Assembly: GCA_913774955.1 (NCBI GenBank)
Contig: CAJYKV010000003.1
Span: forward strand, 1-64,000
Direction: 5' to 3'
DNA: 64,000 bases
From: an uncultured Acidovorax sp.
GTDB taxonomy: Bacteria > Pseudomonadota > Gammaproteobacteria > Burkholderiales > Burkholderiaceae_C
Positions 33,487-40,925 of this stretch are shown in pieces. The notes beneath the pieces were generated by a model. The model was not told where the DNA came from. It saw only the letters and a list, made by a program, of their open reading frames with translations, and did not search any database. The number at the start of each line of letters is the position of its first letter. Position 1 is the first letter of the stretch. The translations under genes were made by a program, and so were the position numbers.

Positions 33487-36400
33487 ATGACCATCTACAA
33501 CTATTTCGACGAGACGAAGAACCACGACTCCGTGCTGTTCGAAGCGGACCGCGTAATTCAGTCGCGGGAGCTGATCGATGCGCAGGAGATTCTGGCCCAC
33601 CGGATCAAGGGCATCGCCGACGGCATCTATGCGAACGGCGACGTGGTGCGCGATGCGCGCCTGACGGTCAACCCACAGACCGGGGAGGCCGTGGCGGAAA
33701 GCGGAGCCATCTACCTGCAGGGCGCCGTGCGCGGCATCCCGCCGGCCTCGTTTGTAATCCCGGTGCAGGGCAATGTGGCCGTGGGTGTGTACCTCCGCAG
33801 CCGCCTCGTCACGGCGGCGGAAGACCCATCGCTGCTCAACCCTGCCAAGGGCACCCCGAGCTACAAGAAGCCCGGCGCCGCGCGCCGCGTCGTCAGCACC
33901 GCCTGGGGGTTCCAGGGCGACGGCCAGCCCGGCACATTCTTCGGCGTGTACGTGGTGGAGGATGGCGTGCTGCGCGCGAAGGCCGCGCCCCCGCACCTCT
34001 CCGCCATCACCCGCGCGATCGAGGATTACGACGTCGCCAGCACCGGCGGCGGCTCCTACATCGTGGAGGGCCTGCAGGTGGCCATGGCGCCCGATCTGCC
34101 CACAGGCGAACAGGTCTACACCGTCGCCGAGGGCGCCGCCCGCGTCGCCGGCCGCAGCCGCATCTTCCAGGCAGGCCGCCGCCTCGTCACCCTGGCCACG
34201 CCCGAGCTGTTCGCGGTGGACAGCGAACCGCACCTGTCCACCACGGAAGGCCCGCAGCGCATCGACATCGGCCGGCCCCCGTGCAAGGGCGTGCCGGAAT
34301 TCCGCATCACAGCACGCCGCACCGTCACGATCGTGCACGGCGGCTTCGCGGGCGTGGCCGACGTGCTCCCCGATGCCAGCGTGATTTCGATCGAGGGCGT
34401 GAAGCAGGGCGGCACCAACTTCGCGAAGGACGCGGACTACCGCCTCACCGCCGGGCAAGTGGACTGGAGCCCGCAGGGCGCAGAGCCTGCGCCCGGTTCG
34501 TCCTACCAAGTGACGTACCTCTATATCAAGCGCGCCGAGGCCACGGCCGCCGACTCGCGCGGCGCCACCGTCGAGGGCGCGATCAAGGATTCCACCATCC
34601 TCGTGAGCTACCAGCAGCAGCTGCGCCGCGTGGACCGACTCTGCATCAACCGGGAGGGCGCCTTCGAATGGCTGCGAGGCGTCTCCAGTGCCTGGACACC
34701 CACGCCGCCGCAGGTGCCGGACGACATGCTGGCGCTTGCCAGCGTCTTCCAGACCTGGGACGGTACACGCCAGGTGGTTAGCGACGGCGTGAAGATCCAA
34801 TCTCCGCACCGCATCGCTCTGCAGGAACAGCGCATGGACGCCGTGATGATCGACCTGGCGGAACTGCGCTTGGCCACCAGCGCGCAGGGCATGGACTCGG
34901 GCATCAAGAAAGGCCTGATCGCCGATCCGTTCTTGACCGACCGCCAGCGCGATGCCGGCATCGCGCAGACAGCCGCGATCGTGAACGGCGCGCTGCAGCT
35001 GCCCATCACTACCACCGTGCACCAGCTCGGCACGGCCCTGCCCGAGCGCATGGCCATCGAGCACTCCCACCGCGTGGTGCTGGAACAGACGTGGCGCACC
35101 GGCTCGCGGCTGGTGAACCCCTACATGGCATTCGACCCCGTGCCGGCGGCCATCGCGCTGGTGCCCAACGTGGACCGCTGGACCGTCGTAGATACGACTT
35201 GGAAATCAGCCATCACCGAACGGCTGTACACCGGCGCCGGTACAGAAGCCACGCTTACGGCCACTGCATCCGCCGTCCGCGTGTTGTCCGAAGAGTCGCG
35301 CCCCATCGAATACCTGCGCACCATCGCCGTGCGATTCGACATCGAGGGATGGGGACCGGGCGAGCTGCTGCAGTCCATCACTTTCGACGGCATCGCCGTG
35401 GGTGCTGAGCCGATCGCAGGTGGCGCCCTGCGAGGCGACGCCACCGGCAAACTGTCTGGCACCTTCACCGTGCCGGAGAAGGTCACGGCGGGCGCGAAGG
35501 CCGTGGTGTTCCGCGGCGCCCTCGGCAGCCGGGGTTCGCAGACCTTCTACGGACAGGGCACCAACGTGCTGCGCTCGCAGCAAAACGTCGTCACGGAAAC
35601 CTACGCGCGATGGAGCCTCACCGTGATTTCGGTGGATGGCGTGCGCTACACGGACCGCACGCCCGCCTACTCGCCGGCAGCCACGGCCGGTGGCGCCGTA
35701 TGGGGGCCATCGAGCAGCGGCACTACCGCGCCGCAGAACACCTCGGCCTGTGCTAAGTGGCTGTACGAGGGGTATTTCGATCCATCAGCGCAGTCCTTCG
35801 TGCTGGACGAAGACACGCAGTGCAGCGGCGTGCGCCTGCTCTTCACCGCCGCCGGCGGCCCGGTCACTGTGCAGATTCGCGAGGCGTCCGGCGGGGTGCC
35901 GGCGACCGCCGTGGTGGCCGAAGCCCGCGTGCCCAAGGAAAACATCCAGATCGACGCGCCCACCACCATCACGTGGACCCCTGCGCTGCTGCTGGCGGGC
36001 CGGGAATACTGCATCGTCACGCTGTGCGATGACGCGCAGACCGCCATCGCAGTGGCCGAGCTGGGCAAGCAAGACCCCCAGCGCGGGTACGTCGTCGCCC
36101 AGCCGTACCAGGTGGGCGTGTTCTCTACCTCGTCCAACAACAACGCCTGGACTGTCCACCAGGACGTGGACCAGTGGTTCCAGCTGCTGGCAGCGAGCTA
36201 TACCGCCGCCGAGCGCGTCGTAGACCTCGGAACCGCCGACGTGGTGGCCGCCACCGACCTGATGGTGCTAGGTTTCGCCGAACGCCCCTCCGCCGCGTCG
36301 GGCGTGGTGTTCGAGGTGGAATTCCCGGAGGCTATGAAGAGCGAGGTGGTGCGCCTCAACGACGGGCAAATCGTGTGGCTCGCCGCACCGTTCACCGGCC

Positions 36401-36789
36401 GGCTCAAGGTGCGCGCGCGCATCACCGGGGACGCACGGCTCGCCGCCGTGCTGCAGAACGGCGTGCAGCTCATCGCCGGCCACATCGAGGAAACAGCCAC
36501 CTATGTATCGCGCACCGTGGCCGCCACCGGAGCGAGCCGCCTGCGCGTGGTCTATGAAGGGGACATCCCCGGCGGCGCTTCGGTGCAGGTGCACGCCCAG
36601 GCCGCCTACGACGGCGCGCCCTGGGTGCTGGTGCCCTACCTCTCCGCGTCCACCAACACGAAGGGCGTGCGGGAAATCACCTGCGAACTGTCCGCGCTGC
36701 AGGCCGCCGCCGTGCGCGTGCGGCTCACGCTCACCGGCAGTACCACCGCCCGGCCCTACGTGCGCAATCTGCGCGGCGCTACCCTCTGA
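33487..36789 (+). CDS. DUF4815 phage tail protein (large fibre/baseplate protein)
   Basis: 1100 residues. The opening, YNYFDETKNHDSVLFEADRV followed by IQSRELIDAQEILAHRIKGI, is the DUF4815 domain found in tail proteins of myoviruses; a GDVVRDARLTVNPQTGEA segment follows. Later residues are beta-rich (VTVQIREASGGVPATAVV), suggesting a fibrous or adhesin-like body. It replaces P2 gpH as the main tail-fibre-type protein. No collagen-like or intramolecular chaperone domain was seen. Confidence 0.8.
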   Translation: MTIYNYFDETKNHDSVLFEADRVIQSRELIDAQEILAHRIKGIADGIYANGDVVRDARLTVNPQTGEAVAESGAIYLQGAVRGIPPASFVIPVQGNVAVGVYLRSRLVTAAEDPSLLNPAKGTPSYKKPGAARRVVSTAWGFQGDGQPGTFFGVYVVEDGVLRAKAAPPHLSAITRAIEDYDVASTGGGSYIVEGLQVAMAPDLPTGEQVYTVAEGAARVAGRSRIFQAGRRLVTLATPELFAVDSEPHLSTTEGPQRIDIGRPPCKGVPEFRITARRTVTIVHGGFAGVADVLPDASVISIEGVKQGGTNFAKDADYRLTAGQVDWSPQGAEPAPGSSYQVTYLYIKRAEATAADSRGATVEGAIKDSTILVSYQQQLRRVDRLCINREGAFEWLRGVSSAWTPTPPQVPDDMLALASVFQTWDGTRQVVSDGVKIQSPHRIALQEQRMDAVMIDLAELRLATSAQGMDSGIKKGLIADPFLTDRQRDAGIAQTAAIVNGALQLPITTTVHQLGTALPERMAIEHSHRVVLEQTWRTGSRLVNPYMAFDPVPAAIALVPNVDRWTVVDTTWKSAITERLYTGAGTEATLTATASAVRVLSEESRPIEYLRTIAVRFDIEGWGPGELLQSITFDGIAVGAEPIAGGALRGDATGKLSGTFTVPEKVTAGAKAVVFRGALGSRGSQTFYGQGTNVLRSQQNVVTETYARWSLTVISVDGVRYTDRTPAYSPAATAGGAVWGPSSSGTTAPQNTSACAKWLYEGYFDPSAQSFVLDEDTQCSGVRLLFTAAGGPVTVQIREASGGVPATAVVAEARVPKENIQIDAPTTITWTPALLLAGREYCIVTLCDDAQTAIAVAELGKQDPQRGYVVAQPYQVGVFSTSSNNNAWTVHQDVDQWFQLLAASYTAAERVVDLGTADVVAATDLMVLGFAERPSAASGVVFEVEFPEAMKSEVVRLNDGQIVWLAAPFTGRLKVRARITGDARLAAVLQNGVQLIAGHIEETATYVSRTVAATGASRLRVVYEGDIPGGASVQVHAQAAYDGAPWVLVPYLSASTNTKGVREITCELSALQAAAVRVRLTLTGSTTARPYVRNLRGATL

Positions 36790-36801
36790 AAGCCATAGCC
36801 G

Positions 36802-37263
36802 ATGCCACAGACCATCAAGGGCCAGCCCATTGACGAAAGGACAGCGGCGCTACAGCTGCCGCTGCCACATCTGAGCAACTGGCAGGACGACGACGTGCCC
36901 CGGCTGCGGACGGCCCTCGACCTTATCGACGCGGCCATGCAGCTGCTCGGCCTGGACATGGACACGCGCGATGAAGCGCTCGCCAGCCGCGCGCAGCGGT
37001 TGGAAGACCGCGCCGCACTGCTCGAATACGGCGCTGCCCGGCCCAGCGCCGTTGCCTACAGCTATGACGCGCAGGGCCGCGTGGCCGCCATCACCCAGAC
37101 CATGGGCGGTGCCGCGCGCACCACCACCCTGACCTATGACCTCCAGGGCCGTGTGGCCACCGCCGCCTACCCGGTCGCAGGTGGCGCCACGCGCACCGAC
37201 ACCTACAACTACGACGCCGCCGGCCGCGTGGGCAGCGTCACATCCGTGGAAGCTAAACCATGA
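36802..37263 (+). CDS. YD-repeat-containing tail-operon protein
   Basis: 153 residues. The first half is helical (TALDLIDAAMQLLGLDMDTR). The second half has three RHS/YD-like repeats: AYSYDAQGRVAAIT, TYDLQGRVATAAYP and YNYDAAGRVGSVTS. YD repeats usually occur in very large RHS toxins and tail adhesins; three repeats in a small phage protein may form a short beta-strip at a fibre or cap. Overlaps the next gene by ATGA. Confidence 0.7.
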   Translation: MPQTIKGQPIDERTAALQLPLPHLSNWQDDDVPRLRTALDLIDAAMQLLGLDMDTRDEALASRAQRLEDRAALLEYGAARPSAVAYSYDAQGRVAAITQTMGGAARTTTLTYDLQGRVATAAYPVAGGATRTDTYNYDAAGRVGSVTSVEAKP

Positions 37264-38111
37264 ACCTTGACCCCGTCATCCTCGCCGAGCTGCAGCGCGG
37301 CGGGCCCGCCATGTGGGCGAGCGGGCGCACCTACCCAGCCGGTGCCGAGGTACGCAGTCCAACGAACCTGCAGCGCTACGTGCGCATCGCCGCCGGCAGC
37401 GGCACCACCGACCCCAGCGCCGACAGCGCGAACTGGCTGCTGTGGTCAAAGCGCGTGGAAGATGCCATTGCGACCGTCAGCACCAGCGTTACGCAGCTGG
37501 CGGCCAGGGTGGACACGCTCGGCAAGCTGTGGGCGACTGGCGCCGTGATCGACCAGGGGGCGCTCGTCATCAGCCCGGCCGACAGGGAAACGTACCGCCG
37601 CACCTCGGCCACGGGTGCGGCTGCGACAGATCCCGCAGACGACACCGCCAACTACGCCGCGGTCAGCTACTCGCGTGTGACGGCATTGCCAAATCCCGGC
37701 GCCACCTACGCAATTCCCACCGCCGACCAGGTGCGCGGCGTGGCCAAGACCGCACAGGTAAACGTCGCGGCGGGTGCCAGAACGCTCGTGCTGTCCGTGT
37801 CGGGCCGGGGCCAACTGCTGCATGTCGGAGCCTTCCGAGACGCGCCCAGCGCGGACCGTGGCGCCCGCATCGAAATCCAGATTGACGGCAGGAAGGTCTA
37901 CGAGTGGGAGGGCTACGGATCGTCTCCGCACTACACGACCCACCACGGGAGCGTCAATCGCATTGCGGCCGGCGACTTCGTGACGCTCATGGCCACCCAC
38001 GGCAGCCCGGCGGCGTTTCGCCGTTCGCTTGCCGTGTATCTGACGCCGACCTATGCCGACTGGGCGGCAAGTGCAAATTTCGTGGGCTACGCGGTCCGCA
38101 TGGAGGCGTGA
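37260..38111 (+). CDS. tail fibre/receptor-binding-type protein
   Basis: 283 residues. MWASGRTYPAGAEVRSP with DPSADSANWLLW (residues about 19-62) resembles a carbohydrate-binding CBM5/12-like module; a second similar half-module follows (TDPADDTANYAAV). The C-terminal domain, GRGQLLHVGAFRDAP and beyond, is beta-rich and likely the tip. Receptor binding is inferred from position and module type. Confidence 0.65.
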   Translation: MNLDPVILAELQRGGPAMWASGRTYPAGAEVRSPTNLQRYVRIAAGSGTTDPSADSANWLLWSKRVEDAIATVSTSVTQLAARVDTLGKLWATGAVIDQGALVISPADRETYRRTSATGAAATDPADDTANYAAVSYSRVTALPNPGATYAIPTADQVRGVAKTAQVNVAAGARTLVLSVSGRGQLLHVGAFRDAPSADRGARIEIQIDGRKVYEWEGYGSSPHYTTHHGSVNRIAAGDFVTLMATHGSPAAFRRSLAVYLTPTYADWAASANFVGYAVRMEA

Positions 38112-38112
38112 A

Positions 38113-38436
38113 ATGGACGACAGAATGATCGAAACCACCATCGGCGGAGCGACTGTGCGTGTGTTCCCCGAACTGCCCGTAAACCCATCCGCCCCGCCGC
38201 GACGCATCAGCGTGGGCGCGTTCTTCGATCGCTTCGGCGCTGCGAAGTGGGCCATCCTTGCAGACGAGTCCGCCCAGGTGCGCGCAGTGGTGCGGGACGC
38301 CAGCGTGCGGCAGTGGATCGACCTCGCCAACCCGGATTTGCCGGCGGGCCTCGCCATCATCCACGCCGCGGGTCACGCCATTGACGCCGACGCCATCGTG
38401 AACAGTACCGTGCTCGACTCGGAGCGGCCGGCATAG
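38113..38436 (+). CDS. small tail-operon protein, fibre-associated
   Basis: 107 residues from the ATG at 38113. VGAFFDRFGAAKWAILADES and QWIDLANPDLPAGLAIIHAA are helical. It is the last gene before a terminator and follows the fibre-type gene by one base, the position where P2-like phages often encode fibre assembly proteins. The family is not recognised. Confidence 0.6.
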   Translation: MDDRMIETTIGGATVRVFPELPVNPSAPPRRISVGAFFDRFGAAKWAILADESAQVRAVVRDASVRQWIDLANPDLPAGLAIIHAAGHAIDADAIVNSTVLDSERPA

Positions 38437-38461
38437 CGCCAAGCCCTACACTCCGCACCAC

Positions 38462-38500
38462 AAGCCCGCCGGCGCCCACGCCGCGCGGGCTTTCCTTTTT
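38462..38500 (+). terminator. rho-independent terminator after tail-fibre genes
   Basis: AAGCCCGC (38462-38469) pairs with GCGGGCTT (38485-38492), with GC-rich inner pairing, followed by TTTCCTTTTT. It ends the V-to-fibre transcript just before the FI promoter. Confidence 0.8.
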
Positions 38501-38512
38501 CTCCCCGCGCCG

Positions 38513-38587
38513 CCCACAGCAGCACCTGCTGGCCTTCGCGCGAGCCCGGCGGCACATTGGAGCCATCACGTTCCAAGGGCTCCACCA
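38513..38587 (+). promoter_or_regulatory. late promoter P(F), Ogr-type
   Basis: CCCACAG starts at 38513 and an ACAT -10 lies 41 bases further at 38554. CAGCAGCACCTGCTGGC and a TTCGCGCG tract repeat the layout before V. The distal TGT half-site is not evident. Drives FI-FII-E-T-U-D. Confidence 0.6.
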
Positions 38588-39784
38588 ATGGCCATCGCAG
38601 ATTTCCACCACGGCGTGCGCGTCACCGAAGTGACCGAGGGCACCAACACCCTGCGCCTCGTTTCCACCGCCATCATCGGGCTGGTCGCCACTGCCAGCGA
38701 CGCCGACGCCGCCGCCTTCCCGCTGAACAAGCCGGTGCTGTTCACCTCCATCGCCAAGGCCCAGGCCAAGGCCGGCACGAAGGGCACGCTGGCCACCGCC
38801 CTGGCGGCCATCGCCGACCAGGCGCGCCCCGTGCTGGTCATCGTGCGCGTAGCGGATGGCGTCGGCGCCACCGAGCTGGAGAAGGAGGCGGACCAGACCA
38901 GCAAGGTGGTGGGCGACTACGTGGGCGGCACGCGCACCGGCATCCAGGCCCTGCTGGCCGCGGAACAGCAACTTGGCGTCAAGCCGCGCATCCTGGGCGC
39001 GCCCGGCCTCGACAACAAGCCCGTGGCCGAAGCCCTGACCGCCGTGGCCGAAAACCTGCGGGCCATGGCCTACGTGTACGCCCACGGCGCCGAGGACGTG
39101 AGCGAAGCACTGGCCTACGCCGAAGGCTTCGGCAAGCGCGAAACCATGGTGCTCTGGCCCAACTTCACGCAGTGGAGCACCGCCGAAAAGAAGGTGGTGG
39201 AAGTGCCGGCCGTGGCCCACGCTCTGGGCCTGCGCGCTGCCATCGACCAGACGCAAGGCTGGCACAAGAGCCTTTCGAACGTCCCCGTGAACGGCCCTAC
39301 CGGCATCAGCAAAGACGTCTTCTTCGACCTGCAGAACCCCGCCAGCGATGCAACGCTGCTCAACGACGGGCACGTCACCACGTTGATCCGCAAAAACGGC
39401 TTCCGCTTCTGGGGCAACCGCACGTGCAGCGCGATCGAGCAGTTTTCCTTCGAAACGGCAACGCGCACGGCGCACGTGCTCGCCGACACCATGGCGGAGG
39501 GCCACTTCGAATTCATCGACAAGCCGCTGACGCCCGCGCTGGTGAAAGACATCCTCGAAGGCATCAATGCGCGCTTTCGCTCGCTCAAGGCCGGCGGCTA
39601 CATCCTCGAGGGCCGGGCCTGGATCGACTTCGAAGTGAACACCACGGAGAGCCTCAAGTCCGGAAAACTCACCATCGACTACGACTACACGCCGCTGCCG
39701 CCGCTGGAAGACCTGGGCTTCGTGCAGCGCATCACCGACCGCTACTACGCCGATTGGGCCGTCCGCGTCGCCGCCGGCAACTGA
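38588..39784 (+). CDS. FI: major tail sheath protein (P2 gpFI)
   Basis: 398 residues starting MAIADFHHGVRVTEVTEGTN. GAPGLDNKPVAEALTAVAEN, GFRFWGNRTCSAIEQFSFET and YDYTPLPPLEDLGFVQRITD are typical of FI, the contractile sheath protein. Full length. Confidence 0.96.
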   Translation: MAIADFHHGVRVTEVTEGTNTLRLVSTAIIGLVATASDADAAAFPLNKPVLFTSIAKAQAKAGTKGTLATALAAIADQARPVLVIVRVADGVGATELEKEADQTSKVVGDYVGGTRTGIQALLAAEQQLGVKPRILGAPGLDNKPVAEALTAVAENLRAMAYVYAHGAEDVSEALAYAEGFGKRETMVLWPNFTQWSTAEKKVVEVPAVAHALGLRAAIDQTQGWHKSLSNVPVNGPTGISKDVFFDLQNPASDATLLNDGHVTTLIRKNGFRFWGNRTCSAIEQFSFETATRTAHVLADTMAEGHFEFIDKPLTPALVKDILEGINARFRSLKAGGYILEGRAWIDFEVNTTESLKSGKLTIDYDYTPLPPLEDLGFVQRITDRYYADWAVRVAAGN

Positions 39785-39820
39785 GCCCGGACCCCCTGAC
39801 CACACACGAAGGAAAAAGCC

Positions 39821-40330
39821 ATGGGACTGCCCCGCGTCTTGAAGAATTTCGCCGTGTTCGGCGACGGCAACAACTACCGGGGCGAGGTGCCGGAAGTGAA
39901 GCTGCCCACCCTCTCGCGCAAGCTGGAGGAATACCGCTCCGGCGGCATGAACGGCCCGGTGGGCCTCGACTTCGGCCAGGAAAAGATGGAAGCCGAAATC
40001 AAGGCCGCCGGCTGGATCAAGGGCATGGCCGACAAGTGGGGGGCGCGCACGCACGACGCGTCCCAGCTGCGCTTCGTCGGTGGCATCCAGGCCGACGACG
40101 ATGGCGCCGTGATCCCCGTCGAAGTGGTCATGCGTGGCCGCCTGCAGGAGATCGACCCGGGCACCGCCAAGGCCGGCGACAACACCGAACGCACGTACAA
40201 GTTCCACCTGTCCTACTACAAAGAAGTGGTGGACGGCCGCGTGGAAATCGAGATCGACCTCGTGAACATGGTGGAAGTCGTCAACGGCGTGGACAACCTC
40301 GCCGCCATGCGCGCCGCGCTGGGCATCTGA
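39821..40330 (+). CDS. FII: major tail tube protein (P2 gpFII)
   Basis: 169 residues: MGLPRVLKNFAVFGDGNNYR, KLPTLSRKLEEYRSGGMNGP and FHLSYYKEVVDGRVEIEIDL identify the inner tail tube protein. It stacks inside the sheath. Confidence 0.96.
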   Translation: MGLPRVLKNFAVFGDGNNYRGEVPEVKLPTLSRKLEEYRSGGMNGPVGLDFGQEKMEAEIKAAGWIKGMADKWGARTHDASQLRFVGGIQADDDGAVIPVEVVMRGRLQEIDPGTAKAGDNTERTYKFHLSYYKEVVDGRVEIEIDLVNMVEVVNGVDNLAAMRAALGI

Positions 40331-40428
40331 CCCGGCCGCCAGTTTTTCCAGCAGCGGACGGGCGGTAAGCGCAACTCACCACGATGCCCGCCCGCTGCGC
40401 TTTCTCACCAGCACCACTTCGCAACGTC

Positions 40429-40773
40429 ATGACCACCGAAAAGACCACCGCCACTGCAGCCCAGGCCGACCAGACGGCCACGGGCCGACCCACTGTGCCC
40501 GTACCGCTGCAGACGCCCATCGTGCGCAACGGTCAGACCATCGACACGCTGCACCTCATGCGTCCACGAACGGGCGATCTGCGTGGTGTGCTCCTGCTGG
40601 AACTGGCGCAGATGAAGGTGGACGCGGTAGCCATGGTGCTGCCGCGCATCACATTCCCGACCATCATCAAGGCGGAAGTGGAAGCGCTCGACCCCGCCGA
40701 CCTCATGGCCTGCGCCGTGGAGGTGGCCGCTTTTTTGGCGCCGAAGGCGCTCTTGGAATCCCTGAACGCGTAG
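40429..40773 (+). CDS. E: tail assembly protein (P2 gpE)
   Basis: 114 residues from the ATG at 40429 (an upstream in-frame start at 40384 is less likely). VRNGQTIDTLHLMRPRTGDL and ALDPADLMACAVEVAAFL are characteristic of gpE. The gene contains a slippery T TTT TTG at 40731-40737 by which some ribosomes shift -1 into E' (see 40429-40913). gpE and the fusion act as tape-measure chaperones. Confidence 0.93.
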   Translation: MTTEKTTATAAQADQTATGRPTVPVPLQTPIVRNGQTIDTLHLMRPRTGDLRGVLLLELAQMKVDAVAMVLPRITFPTIIKAEVEALDPADLMACAVEVAAFLAPKALLESLNA

Positions 40774-40913
40774 AGGCCGCCATGGCCGATGTGGCCATCC
40801 TGCTGCACTGGCCGCCGGCAGCCATGGACACCATGCCACTGGCCGAACTGATGCACTGGCGGCAGCTCGCCGTGGACCGGCACAACGCCATGCACGCGCA
40901 GCCCGCCCGATAG
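40429..40913 (+). CDS. E': gpE+E' fusion made by -1 frameshift
   Basis: The heptamer T TTT TTG at 40731-40737 is in the E reading frame. After a -1 slip, translation resumes at GGC (40737-40739) and runs without stop through the separate E' ORF (40782-40913), giving about 161 residues. E' itself reads MADVAILLHWPPAAMDTMPL and AELMHWRQLAVDRHNAM, the GpE' family. P2 makes E+E' the same way from the same heptamer. Confidence 0.88.
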
Positions 40914-40925
40914 GCACCCCGAACC

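Noticed and set aside
31906-35070. 1054-residue ORF on the minus strand
   Set aside because: It is antisense to the J, I and DUF4815 tail genes, is rich in Arg/His/Gly as expected for a GC-codon shadow, and has no family resemblance.
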